From Roseiarcus sp963774195 (GTDB lineage Bacteria > Pseudomonadota > Alphaproteobacteria > Rhizobiales > Beijerinckiaceae), in contig CAVZDY010000001.1 in NCBI GenBank assembly GCA_963774195.1, positions 1,736,001 to 1,800,000 of the forward strand: a stretch of DNA of 64,000 nucleotides, given 5' to 3'. The notes beneath the pieces were generated by a model, which saw only the letters and a program-made list of their open reading frames with translations, did no database searches and was not told where the DNA came from. A program made the position numbers and the translations under genes. Below are positions 1 to 11,600 of this stretch, piece after piece. The stretch's first letter is position 1, and each line of letters begins with the position of its first letter.

Positions 1-398
1 CACAGCACGTCCTTGGCGGTGAATTCATTTCCCGCCGCCGATTTCACCCCTTTGCGCAGATGATAAACTGCGGTCTTGCTGTCCGCACTTAAATCGCAGT
101 TCTCGACAATGGTCGGAACCATCTGCTGCGACCGGAAGTCTGGGTAGGTGAACCCGGGAATCTTGGTCGGATCTGCCCCTGGGGTCGGCGCATACGGATA
201 GGTGGTCGGCTTCCATTCTGCGCCTATTTCGATAACCTGCGCCGCCATCGTCCACGTCTGCGGACCCGATTGGCGGTCAAGATCCACGCCTTGCGGCGTT
301 CCCGGCACTGCGATGATGATGGTGTCTTTGGTTTGGGCCAGAGACCCGCCGCTGACCAGGCCGCCGAGCGCACAAATGAGCAGAAGCTTCCGCATCAT
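1..398 (-). CDS. Family 5 ABC transporter substrate-binding protein, N-terminal part (cut by left edge)
   Basis: The frame is open from ATG at 398 to base 1 (132 codons), so the gene continues to the left of the window. It starts with a Sec signal peptide (MMRKLLLICALGG, cleavage likely after SLAQ). The visible end reads YHLRKGVKSAAGNEFTAKDV, which matches the conserved 'LRKGVKF-G-FTA-DV' segment near the N-terminus of peptide/opine-type solute-binding proteins (SBP_bac_5). Such proteins capture oligopeptides or similar solutes in the periplasm and deliver them to an ABC permease. A second in-frame ATG is adjacent (395). The permease genes would be expected further left. The family assignment rests on about a quarter of the protein; the substrate cannot be inferred. 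Confidence 0.8.
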   Translation of the reverse strand, partial: MMRKLLLICALGGLVSGGSLAQTKDTIIIAVPGTPQGVDLDRQSGPQTWTMAAQVIEIGAEWKPTTYPYAPTPGADPTKIPGFTYPDFRSQQMVPTIVENCDLSADSKTAVYHLRKGVKSAAGNEFTAKDVL

Positions 399-641
399 TT
401 TCTCCCTGTTGCCTTCAGGCTCTTCTTCTGAACCGGAGGCGATGATCCGACGAGGGCCTGAAGCTTCGGCGCAACTGTGTTGGCAGGTCGGCAACGATCA
501 AGAGGGATGTCGTACGACGATCACAATAAGGCCTTTCCGGGCGGGCGTCCTGCTCTTCTTCCAATCGAGCTAAACGGTCCCGGACGTCGGTCCGCGCTAA
601 ATAAAGTCGCCTGTGGATCGGTCTGACTCCCGCTGCCCTAG

Positions 642-1439
642 CTAGAACGCACTCTTGAGTGTGCCCCCGTCCACCCGCAAAGCGGCCCCTGTGGTCGCTG
701 AGGCCAACGGGCTGGCGATGTAGGCAACAAGGGAGGCGACCTCCTCTGGCGAGGCGAAGCGCTTGATGAGCGATGTCGGGCGAAGCTTTTCAAAGTAGTC
801 CTCTCTTTCGAACGCCTCGACTGACTTTCCTGCCGTTTTGGCTAGGGCTTCGACGAAGTCGCCGACGCCGCGGGTTTTCGTCGGGCCCGGCAAAATGCTG
901 TTGACCGTGATCCCAGTGCCGGCGACCGCTTCCGCCAAGCCGCGGGCGATAGCAAGCTGAGCGGTCTTGGTCATGCCGTAGTGGATCATTTCGGCGGGAA
1001 TCTGCACTGCGCTTTCGCTCGATATGAAGATGATGCGCCCCCAGTCGGCCCGTCGCATAGCCGGCAGGAACAGCCGCGCAAGACGGACCCCGCTGAGGAC
1101 GTTCACCTCGAAGATCCGCAACCAGTCAGCGTCCGAGATACTATCAAACGGCTGCGGCCCGAAGATCCCGAGGTTGTTCACGAGGATCTGCACATCAGGA
1201 TAAATTCGGGCGAGTTCTTCCGCCGCGGCCGCGCCGCTGAGGTCACCGGCGAAACCGCGGACGGCGATGCTGCCAGTCATCGACGACACGTCGGTCACCG
1301 CCCTGTCTACAGAGGACTGCACGGGCCCATTGATGATGACGCGAGCGCCCTCCTTTGCCAGCGCGGTGGCGATCGCCAGGCCGATGCCGGCGGTGCTCCC
1401 GCTGACGAAAGCCAGTTTGCCTGCCAGATCGAGGTCCAT
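642..1439 (-). CDS. SDR family NAD(P)-dependent oxidoreductase
   Basis: This 265-residue classical short-chain dehydrogenase has the nucleotide-binding motif SGSTAGIG near residue 14, the structural motif NNLG near residue 88, and the catalytic YxxxK as YGMTK around residue 154 with an upstream ISSES serine. The C-terminus ends with the usual substrate-loop and 'RVDGGTLKSAF' tail. Start: ATG at 1439 preceded by GGGAGGACGACGGC, a good Shine-Dalgarno. It lies upstream of, and on the same strand as, the solute-binding protein, 243 bp away, so co-transcription is possible but not clear. The substrate is unknown; NAD(P)H-dependent alcohol/ketone interconversion is the family role. Confidence 0.88.
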   Translation of the reverse strand: MDLDLAGKLAFVSGSTAGIGLAIATALAKEGARVIINGPVQSSVDRAVTDVSSMTGSIAVRGFAGDLSGAAAAEELARIYPDVQILVNNLGIFGPQPFDSISDADWLRIFEVNVLSGVRLARLFLPAMRRADWGRIIFISSESAVQIPAEMIHYGMTKTAQLAIARGLAEAVAGTGITVNSILPGPTKTRGVGDFVEALAKTAGKSVEAFEREDYFEKLRPTSLIKRFASPEEVASLVAYIASPLASATTGAALRVDGGTLKSAF

Positions 1440-2695
1440 GCCGTCGTCCTCCCGATTCTAGGTTGCCTCTCCGGGGTGATCCTCCACACGAAAGGCTACC
1501 CCACTGCGGCGTCGACCCGCGCGCATCGACGGAGGGCAATCTGTATCGTGCAACAGGACTTCAGGTATCCTCTTTCCACATCCGAGGCTGGCGGTCGTAG
1601 CTTAAGCGCCTGGACTGGCGCCGGATTTGGTTGTTTACGCCGACCACTGCGCGCGTTCGCGCTCGCGACGGCCGCCATAACTAACGATACGATCCCACTG
1701 TTCTCGTTTCCAGCCGGCGAGGGCAAGAAAATCACCGCCACGTTCGACGGGCGGGCGCAGTTCCTCGGACGGTGGCGTGATGCCGCTTTCGTTTGCCGAG
1801 CGGCGTCTCCCCGCCGTCGAGCGCTCGGCGCGCTGTGTTCTTGATCGCCGCGATCCCTTGTGCATTTCCCACACGATCGTCGACACGATCCGCGCTCCGG
1901 TTTGCTGCGGCTACGAGGACGCGAGCGAACTCTGTCGAGTTGCCACTTGCTGGGCGCGTGAAAACCGATCGGCGCAGCGAGGCACTGACGCTCCCACAGC
2001 GGTAGCGTTTCCGGCCGACGCCAAACTGACGCCGGCCAAGCGGCGCGGCGTGCTCGGCAAAAGCTAACGAAATGTTAAATTGAGGCAAAAAGTTCCATCT
2101 TGCGGTCTTGCCCTGGCTTGGGCTTGCCTTAATGACATTCCGTAGGGGCAATTCCTTGCCTGGGGGCTTCGATCAAAACATCTCCGGAATGGGGAGGGAC
2201 GGCGCGCGCGTCGGCTGTTTGGCTGGATTGCGCTTTTTTCCATTTTCATCGTGCGCACAAAGTTCTGCGGAGCCTCGCAGCAACTCGATTGCCAATCAGT
2301 GGATAACGTATGGTCCCCCCGGTTTTCTTCGATTACCATAACTATGGCGTCACGGAAGGACTAGTAACAGTTATCGGCTGGCGCCGCCCCGATCGATTCC
2401 TGCCCCTGATCCAACGCGCGGGAGCCGTGGGACCGAATGGGTCGTCTTTCCGCCTCGACGAGACGAATGATCTGGCAGGCGCGAATTTTCTTGCCGGGCA
2501 GAGCCTCGGCGGCCATTCCAGGCTAGCTGATACGAACTGCGCTGATCCGAGCGCTTTCGTCCCTCCTCAGGCTCCCTCGCCAGCCCCCCTTTCGTCCAGG
2601 GCGCCGCGGCTCGCCAAGCCAACATCAACTCGAGCTTCATTCTGCCGGTCGAGCGCGCCAACCCGTTTTCTGAGCCGTGATTGCCGGAGAGTGTA
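1440..2695. other. Gene-free stretch between SDR and giant repeat gene
   Basis: About 1.25 kb without a recognisable gene. Open frames exist on both strands, but their translations are arginine-rich or low-complexity and resemble no family I know. The section from about 2050 to 2360 is noticeably more AT-rich than the flanks, so the promoter of the giant gene may lie here. No clear -35/-10 pair was identified. Confidence 0.5.
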
Positions 2696-5600
2696 ATGCC
2701 AACGAACACCACAATCGGTAACGCCAGCGGCACATATGACATCGTCGCCGGTACGCACAGCGTCATCAGGGTCGGCAACGGCGCCGACACCGTTGACGTG
2801 TCCGGCGGAGCCGGTTCGACGATCACGATCGGCAACGGTCTCGATGACGTCCTCGCCACCGATGGGAGCGGCAATCTCATCACGGTCGGCAACGGCAACG
2901 ATACAATCACGCTCAGCGGCGGATCGGGCAACACCGTTACCGCCGGGAGCGGCAATGTCGTGGTGAATACCAGTGGCGAGAGCGACGACAAGATCACCGT
3001 CGGCGGAGGTATCGACACGATTATCGCGGGCGCCGACAGCACCATTACCGCCAGCTCTGCCGGCGGGAACGACACGATCACGGCGGGCGCGGGCAGCACC
3101 ATCAATGGCGGCGGCGGCAATGACGCGATAACCGCCGGCGCCAGCAGCGCTATCACGGACGGGAACGGCGCCGACACGATCACCGCGGGCGGGGGCAGCG
3201 TGATTTCCGCCGGCGCCGGCAATGATAAAGTGACGGTAACCGGAGGGAGCGGCGCACGCATCGAACTGGGCGACGGCAATGATACGGTCACCGTCAGCGC
3301 CGGCTCGGCCAACACGATCACACTTGGCGGCGGCAACGACGTCGTGAATGCGAGCGGCGAGGCCAATGACAAGATTGCCCTAGGCAACGGCGTCGACACG
3401 GTCTCGGCGGGAGCTGACAGCGTCATTGCAGCTGGCGGCGGCAACGATACGATAACCGCCGGCGACAACAGCGTCATCACCACCAATGATGGTGAAAGCA
3501 CGCTTTCGTTTGGCGGCTTGACGCTGAACATCGCAACGTCCGGCGGCGGCGACGCGATCACTGCCGGCGCGAACAGCAGCATCACCGCCGGCGATGGCAA
3601 TGACACGATAACCGCGGGTTCCGGCAGCACGATCAAGGCCGGGAACGGCGCCGATACGATCGTCGCGGGTGCGGGCAGCAGCATCACCGCCGGCAGCGCC
3701 ACCGACTCCATATCGCTGTTCGGCGTCACGTTGGCCGTCACGATCGCCGACGGCAACGACACGATCACCGCCGGCGATGACAGCACCATCGTCGCGGGCG
3801 ACGGGAACGACACGATCACCGCCGGCGCGGGCAGCAAGATCACCGTCGGCGCGATCAGCAATACGGTGTCGCTGGCGGGCCTCACGTTGGATATCGGGGG
3901 CGAGAACGGCGCCGATACGATCACGGCCGGCGCGAACAGCGTCATCACCGCCGGCAATGGCGCTGTGACCGTCAATGCGGGCAACAGCGACATCGTCACC
4001 GTCGGCAATGGCAATGACGCCGTCTTCATGGGCGCGAGCGATACCGTCGCCGCCGGCAGCGGCAAAGACACATTCGCCGTGGGGACGTCCGGGACGCCCA
4101 CTGTGTCGGCGCCTGCGGCGCTGACATTGGTCGAGGGCGGCAGCGTTGCGCTGCCGATCAGCGCCAGTCTTTCGCCCGCGGCTTTCGGGCAGGACGTCAT
4201 CACCGGGTTCATCGCCGGCAAAGACGTGCTGCAATTTTCGACGAGCCAGTTCGCCAACGCCGCGGCCGTGCTGGCGGACGCGCAGCAGGTTGGACAGAAC
4301 ACGGTAATTTCCGTCGATGCGGCCGATGCGATCACGCTCGAGAACGTCTCGAAGTCGATCCTCAATGCGAGTGATTTCGCCTTTATCGGCGGCGCTCCGA
4401 TCGGCAGTGGCGCTGCGACCGTCACGATCTCGGGCATACCTTCCAACGTTTCCTTGAGCAACGCCGGCGGCGCGCTGGCGATCACGAACGGCAGCGTCAC
4501 GCTGACGGCCGCGCAGCTTGCCGGGCTGACGCTGCAGGCGGCCGATGCGGCCAACGCCAGCCTGACGGTCACCGCCGTCAACGCAACGACCGGCGCCTCG
4601 ACGTCGCAGATCCTCGCGCTGACGGTCGATCAGGCCGCGCCGGTGCTCGCCGGCGCGACGTCGGACACCGTCACCGAAGGCGGCCCCGTCACCTTGGGCG
4701 CGAGCGCCGCGGCGGCGTTCGGCGACGACACGCTGGGCGCCGTCACGATCACCGGCCTGCCGACCGATCTCGGCGCCGGCAGCTTCAACGGCGGGACCTA
4801 CACGGCGTCAAGCGGGACTTGGACCGGCAGCGCGGCGCAGTTCAACGCGCTGACCTTCGCGGCCTTGACGGCGGGAACCTCGACGCTGTCGATCTCGGCG
4901 ACCACAGCGGGAGCGGACGCCGGCGCGGCGGCGGCCGAGAGCTATACGCTGACGGTCGACCAGGCGGCGCCGGTCCTCAGCGGCGCGACGTCGGGCACAG
5001 TGACCGAAGGCGGCGAAGTCCCCTTCGGCGCGACCGACGCGGCGGCGTTCGGCGACGACACGCTGGGCAACGTCACCATCACCGGCCTGCCGACCGATCT
5101 CAGCGCCGGCAGCTTCAACGGCGGGACCTACACCGCGTCGAGCGGCACGTGGACCGGCAGTGCGGCGGAGTTCAACGCGCTGACCTTCGCCGCCTTGACG
5201 GCGGGCACGTCGACGCTGGCGATCACGGAGACGACGGCTGGAACGGACGCTGGCGCTCCGACGACCGCGAGCTATACGCTGACGGTCGACCAGGCGGCGC
5301 CGGTGCTCGGCGGCGCGACGTCCGACACGGTGACCGAAGGCGGCACGGCGGCGCTCGGCGCCACCGACGCGGCGGCGTTCGGCGACGATACGCTGGGCGC
5401 CGTCACGATCACCGGCCTGCCGACCGACCTGGGCGCCAGCAGCTTCAACGGCGGGACCTACACGGCGTCGAGCGGCACGTGGACCGGCAGCGCGGCGCAG
5501 TTCAACGCGCTGACCTTCGCGGCCCTGACTGCGGGAACCTCGACGCTGGCGATCACGGCCACCACCACGGGAACGGACGCCGGCGCTTCGGCGACCGCGA

Positions 5601-8600
5601 GCTATACGCTGACGGTCGATCAAGCGGCGCCGGTGCTCGGCGGCGCGACGTCGGACACCGTCACCGAGGGCGGCGCCGTCACGCTCGGCGCCACGGACGC
5701 GGCGGCGTTCGGCGACGACACGCTGGGCAATGTGACGATCACCGGCCTGCCGATCGATCTCAGCGCCGGCAGCTTCAACGGCGGGACCTACACCGCGTCG
5801 AGCGGCACGTGGACCGGCAGCGCGGCGCAGTTCAACGCGCTGACCTTCGCAGCCTTGACGGCGGGAACCTCGACGCTGGCGATCACGGCGACCACAGCGG
5901 GAGCGGACGCCGGCGCGGCGGCGGCCGAGAGCTATACGCTGACGGTCGACCAGGCGGCGCCCCAACTGGGCGGCGCGACTTCGAAGACCACCACCGAAGG
6001 CGCCGTGACATTGGGCGCGACCGACACCGCCGCGTTCGACGACGACACCTTGGGCAATGTCACCATCACTGGCCTCTCGAGCAGCGCCTCGAACTTCAAC
6101 GGCGGCGCCTATACGGCGGCGACCGGAACCTGGATGGGCACCGCGGCGCAGTTCAACGCGCTCAGTTTCACTGCTAACGCCGGGACCTACACGTTGGGTA
6201 TTTCGGCGGCAACGACCGGCGCCGATGCCGGCGCAGCGGCAACCGAGAGCTACACGCTCACCGTCGATCAGGCGAAGCCGGTACTTACCGGCGCGACTTC
6301 GCAAACGCTGACTGAAGGCGTCGCCATCGCGCTCGGCATCACCGATATCGCGGCGTTCAGCGACGATACGCTGGGCAATGTGACGATCACCGGCTTGTAC
6401 GGTCATCCCGCGAACTTCAACGGTGGAGCCTATACGGCGGCGACCGGCACCTGGACTGGCACCGCGGCCCAATTCAATGCGCTCAGTTACACAGAAGATT
6501 CCGGGACCTACTCGTTGGATATTTCGGCGGGAACGACGGGGACCGATCCCGGCGCGGCGGCCAACCTTTCCTATTCGCTGACCATCGATCAAGGAGCGCC
6601 GGTTCTCGGCGGCGCCACGTCGGACACGGTGACCGAAGGCGGCACGGTCACGCTTGGCGCCACCGACTCCCTCGCATTTCCTGACGACGTGCTCGGCAAT
6701 GTCACCATCACCGGCCTGCCGGCCGATTTATCCGGCTTCAACGGCGGCGCCTACACCGCCGCCACCGGTGCGTGGACCGGCACGGAGCAGCAATTCAACG
6801 CGCTCAAATTCACGACCGCCACCGCTGGGACCTCGACGCTGTCGGTCTCGGCAACCACCAGCGACGCGGACCCCGGCGCGCCTGCGACGGAGACCTACAC
6901 GCTCACCGTCGATCAGGCGGCGCCAAAGCTCGCCGGCGCGACGTCGGACACCGTGACCGAAGGCGGCCCCGTCACCTTGGGCGCGAGCGCCGCGGCGGCG
7001 TTCGGCGACGACACGCTGGGCGCCGTCACGATCACCGGCCTGCCGACCGATCTCGGCGCCGGCAGCTTCAACGGCGGGACCTACACCGCGTCAAGCGGCA
7101 CGTGGACCGGCAGCGCGGCGCAGTTCAACGCGCTGACCTTCGCGGCCTTGACGGCGGGAACCTCGACGCTGGCGATCTCGGCGACGACGGCTGGAGCCGA
7201 TGCGGGCGCGCCGGCGACCGAGAGCTACACGCTCACGGTCAATCAGGCTGCGCCGGTCCTCAGCGGCGCGACGTCGGGCACCGTCACCGAAGGCGGCGAA
7301 GTCCCCTTCGGCGCGACCGACGCGGCGGCGTTCGGCGACGACACGCCGGGCAACGTCACCATCACCGGCCTGCCGACCGACCTCAGCGCCGGCAGCTTCA
7401 ACGGCGGGACCTACACGGCGTCGAGCGGCACGTGGACCGGCAGCGCGGCGCAGTTCAGCGCGCTGACGTTCGCGGCCTTGACGACGGGGACTTCGGCGCT
7501 GTCGATAACGGCGACGACGGCTGGAACGGACGACGGCGCGGCGGCGACGGCGAGCTATACGCTGACGGTCGACCAGGCGGCGCCGGTGCTCGGCGGCGCG
7601 ACGTCGGACACGGTGACCGAAGGCGGCGACGTAACGCTCGGCGCGACGGTCGCGGCGGCGTTCGGCGACGATAAGCTCGGCAATGTGACGATCACCGGCC
7701 TGCCGACCGATCTCAGCGCCAGCAGCTTCAATGGTGGGACCTACACCGCGTCGAACGGGACTTGGACCGGCAGCGCGGCGCAGTTCAGCGCCTTGCAGTT
7801 CACCGCCGCCACGGCGGGGACCTCGACGCTGTCGATCTCGGCGACGACGGCTGGAACCGATCCCGGCGCGTCGGCGACGGAGACCTACTCCTTGACCGTC
7901 AATGCGCCGCTAAAAGCTTTGATCAGCTTCAACGCAAACACCGGCTATGACTCGCAAGCCAGCTTCCTCGTTGACGCCAACGGCGACCTATTCGGCACGA
8001 CTTTTGCGGGCGGACCGAACGCCGACGGCTCAGTGTTCGAGCTCAAGAACACTGGCACTGTCGCAGCCCCGAGCTATTCCAGCACCCCTACCGATCTGGT
8101 CGCCATCATCGGCAACAACGAAGGCCCGGCAGCCGGCCTGGTCGCCGACGCCAACGGCGACCTGTTCGGCACGACTTTTAATGGCGGGGGGAACGCCGAC
8201 ACCTATTTGAACGACGGCCAGGTGTTCGAGCTCCAGAACACCGGCGCCGTCGCCGCCCCGAGCTATTCCAACACGGCTACCACTCTGGTCGCTTTCAACA
8301 GCGCCGACGGTCAAAACCCGTCCGCCGGCCTGATCGTCGACGCCAACGGCGACCTGTTCGGCACGACATCCCAGGGCGGGGCGAACGGCGACGGCACGGT
8401 GTTCGAGCTCCAGAACACCGGCGCCGTCGCCGCCCCGAGCTATTCCGGCACGCCCATCACTCTGATCAGCTTCAATGGAACCAACGGCGATCCGGTAGCT
8501 GGCCTGATCGCCGACGCCAACGGCGACCTGTTCGGCACGACAGAGGGCACGGACTTTAGCGGCGGCACGGTGTTCGAGCTGAAGAACACGGGCACTGTCG

Positions 8601-11600
8601 CCGCCCCGAGCTATTCCGGCACTCCCACGACGCTGGTCAGCTTCAACGGAACCAACGGCGCCGATCCGGAAGCCGGCTTGGTCGCCGACGCCAACGGCGA
8701 CCTGTTCGGTACGACAACGGGCGGGGCGAATGGCGGCACGGTATTCGAACTCAAGAACACCGGCTCCCTCGCTGCCCCGATCTACTCCAGCACTCCCATC
8801 ACTCTGGTCAGCTTCAATGAAACCGACGGCGATGATCCGCAAGCCGGCCTGATCGTCGACGCCAATGGCGACCTCTTCGGAACGACAGCGGGTGGAGGGG
8901 CAAACGACCTTGGCACGGCGTTCGAGATCGTCAATCAGGGCTCCGTCGCCGCCCCGATTTATTCCGGCGCTCCGATCACTCTGGTCAGCTTCAATCAAAC
9001 CACCGGTTATGCGCCGCAGGCCGGCCTGACCGCCGACGCCAACGGCGACCTGTTCGGCACGACAACGTTGGGGGGGGCGAATGGCGAAGGCACGGCGTTC
9101 GAGATCACCGATAGCGGCTTCGTTCCGAGCCCTCCCCCGGTCTTGGGCGGCGCACCCTCGGCCAGCGTCACCGAGGGCAATCTGGTCACGCTCGGCGCGA
9201 CCGACACGGCGGCCACCAGTGGCGAGGCCCTCGGCGATGTCACCATCACCGGCCTGCCGACGAGCTCCAGCAATTTCAACGGCGGCAGCTTCGCCAATGG
9301 CGTCTGGACCGGCAGCGCGGCGCAGTTCGATGCGCTGACCTTCGCGGCCTTGACGGCGGGCACATCGACGCTGTCGATCACGGCGACGACGGCTGGAGCC
9401 GATGCGGGCGCGGCGGCGACCGAGAGTTATACGCTCACGGTCGACCAGGCGGCGCCGGTGCTCGGCGGCGCGACGTCGGACACGGTGACCGAAGGCGGGG
9501 TTGTCACCTTGGGCGCGAGCGACGCGGCGGCGTTCGGCGACGACACGCTGGGCAATGTAACGATCACCGGCCTGCCGACCGATCTCAGCGCCGGCGGCTT
9601 CAACGGCGGGACCTACACCGCGGCGAGCGGGACGTGGACCGGCAGCGCCGCGCAGTTCAACGCGCTGACCTTCGCGGCCGTGACGGCGGGCACGTCGACG
9701 CTGTCGATCTCGGCGACCACCACAGGCGCTGACGCAGGCGCTCCGGCGACGGAAAGCTATGCGCTCACGGTCGACCAGGCGGCGCCGGTGCTCGGCGGCG
9801 CGACGTCCGACACCGTCGCCGAAGGCGGCACGGTGACGCTCGGCGCGTCCGTGGCGGCGGCGTTCGGCGACGACACACCGGGCGACGTCACCATCACCGG
9901 CCTGCCGACCAACCTGAGCGCCAACAGCTTCAGCGGCGGGACCTATACCGCGTCGACCGGGACGTGGACCGGGAGCGCGGCGCAGTTCAACGCGCTGAGC
10001 TTCACGGCGGGCGGCCCCAGCACGGCGACGCTGACGATTTCGGCGACGACGACCGGCGCCAATGCCGGCGAACCGACGACCGAAACCTATGCGCTGAATG
10101 TCGATCAGGCATCACCGGTGTTGGGCGGCGCGACCTCGACATCGATTGACGAAGGCGCTTCCGTGATGCTCGGCGCGACCGACACGGCGGCCTTCAGCGA
10201 CGACACGCTCGGCAATGTCACCATCACCGGACTGCCGTCGAATCTGACTACCTTCAACGGCGGCGCCTATACGGCCGCCACCGGCACTTGGATCGGCGCC
10301 GCGGCGCAGTTCAACGCACTGACGTTTAATACCGGGAGGACAGCCGGCCCCTCGACGCTGACGATTTCGGCGGCGACGAGCGGTTTGGACGCCGGCGCGC
10401 CGGCGACGGAAAACTATACGCTCTCGGTCGACGCACCGGTGCTGACAAATGTGGTCGCCTTCAACGACGGCGGGAGTCCGAGTCCCGGTATGATCGTCGA
10501 CGCCGAGGGCGACCTGCTGGGCACAGCGAGCGCAGGCGGCGTGGGCAACGACGGCACTGTCTTCGAAGTCTTCAACAACGGCACAGTGTCCGCGCCGAGC
10601 TACGCCGCTACGCCCACCGTGCTGGCCGCCTTCACCAGCGGCGATGGTATTAACCCGATCAGCGGTCTGATCTCCGACGCCAACGGCGATCTTCTCGGCA
10701 CGACACTCTTGGGCGGCGCGAGCAACGACGGCACGGTGTTCGAGATCAAAAACAACGGCACAGTTTCCGCGCCGAGCTACGCGACTACGCCCACCGTGCT
10801 GGCCAGCTTAACCGGCGCCAATGGCAGCGACCCGAGCGCCCTGGTCTCCGACGCCAACGGCGATCTGTTCGGCGCCACGGAGCTTGGCGGCGCGGACAGC
10901 GACGGCACGGTGTTCGAGATCAAAAACAACGGGACCGTGTCCGCGCCGAGCTACGCGACTACGCCCATCGTGCTGGTCAGCTTCACGGGCGCCGATGGCA
11001 GCGAACCGGTCGCGGGCCTGTTCGTCGACGCCGATGGCGATCTCCTCGGTACGACAGTGATCGGCGGGACGAACGAAGACGGCACGGTGTTCGACATCGT
11101 CAACGACGGCACAGTGGCCGCGCCGAGCTACGCCACCGAGCCCGCGGACCTGGCCAGGTTTGGCGACAGCAATGGTGCTAACCCATCGGGCGCTTTGATC
11201 GCCGACGCCAAGGGCGATCTGTTCGGCACGACAACCTTGGGGGGCGCGAGCGACGACGGCACGGTGTTCGAGATCAAAAACAACGGCACAGTGGCCGCGC
11301 CGCGCTACGCGACTGCGCCCACCGTTCTGGTCAGCTTCACCGGTAGCAACGGAGAAAGTCCGGCCCGTAGCCTGATCGTTGATGCGAACGGCGATTTGTT
11401 CGGCACGACAACCGGCGGCGGAGCAAGCAGTGACGGCACTGTGTTCGAAATCGTCAACAACGGCACCGTGGCTGCGCCAAGCTATGCCAATACCCCCGAC
11501 ACTCTCATCAACTTCACGGTCAGCGGCGAAGGCGATCAGAGAAGCGGCCTGACTGTCGACGCCAACGGCGACCTGTTCGGCACGACGGCAACTGCGATAT

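Noticed and set aside
4808..6592. Long open frame (594 codons) antisense to the Ig-like repeats, and another at 2371-4581
   Set aside because: The repetitive, GC-rich sense gene leaves the opposite strand free of stops. The translations are arginine-rich or mirror the repeat period and match no family.
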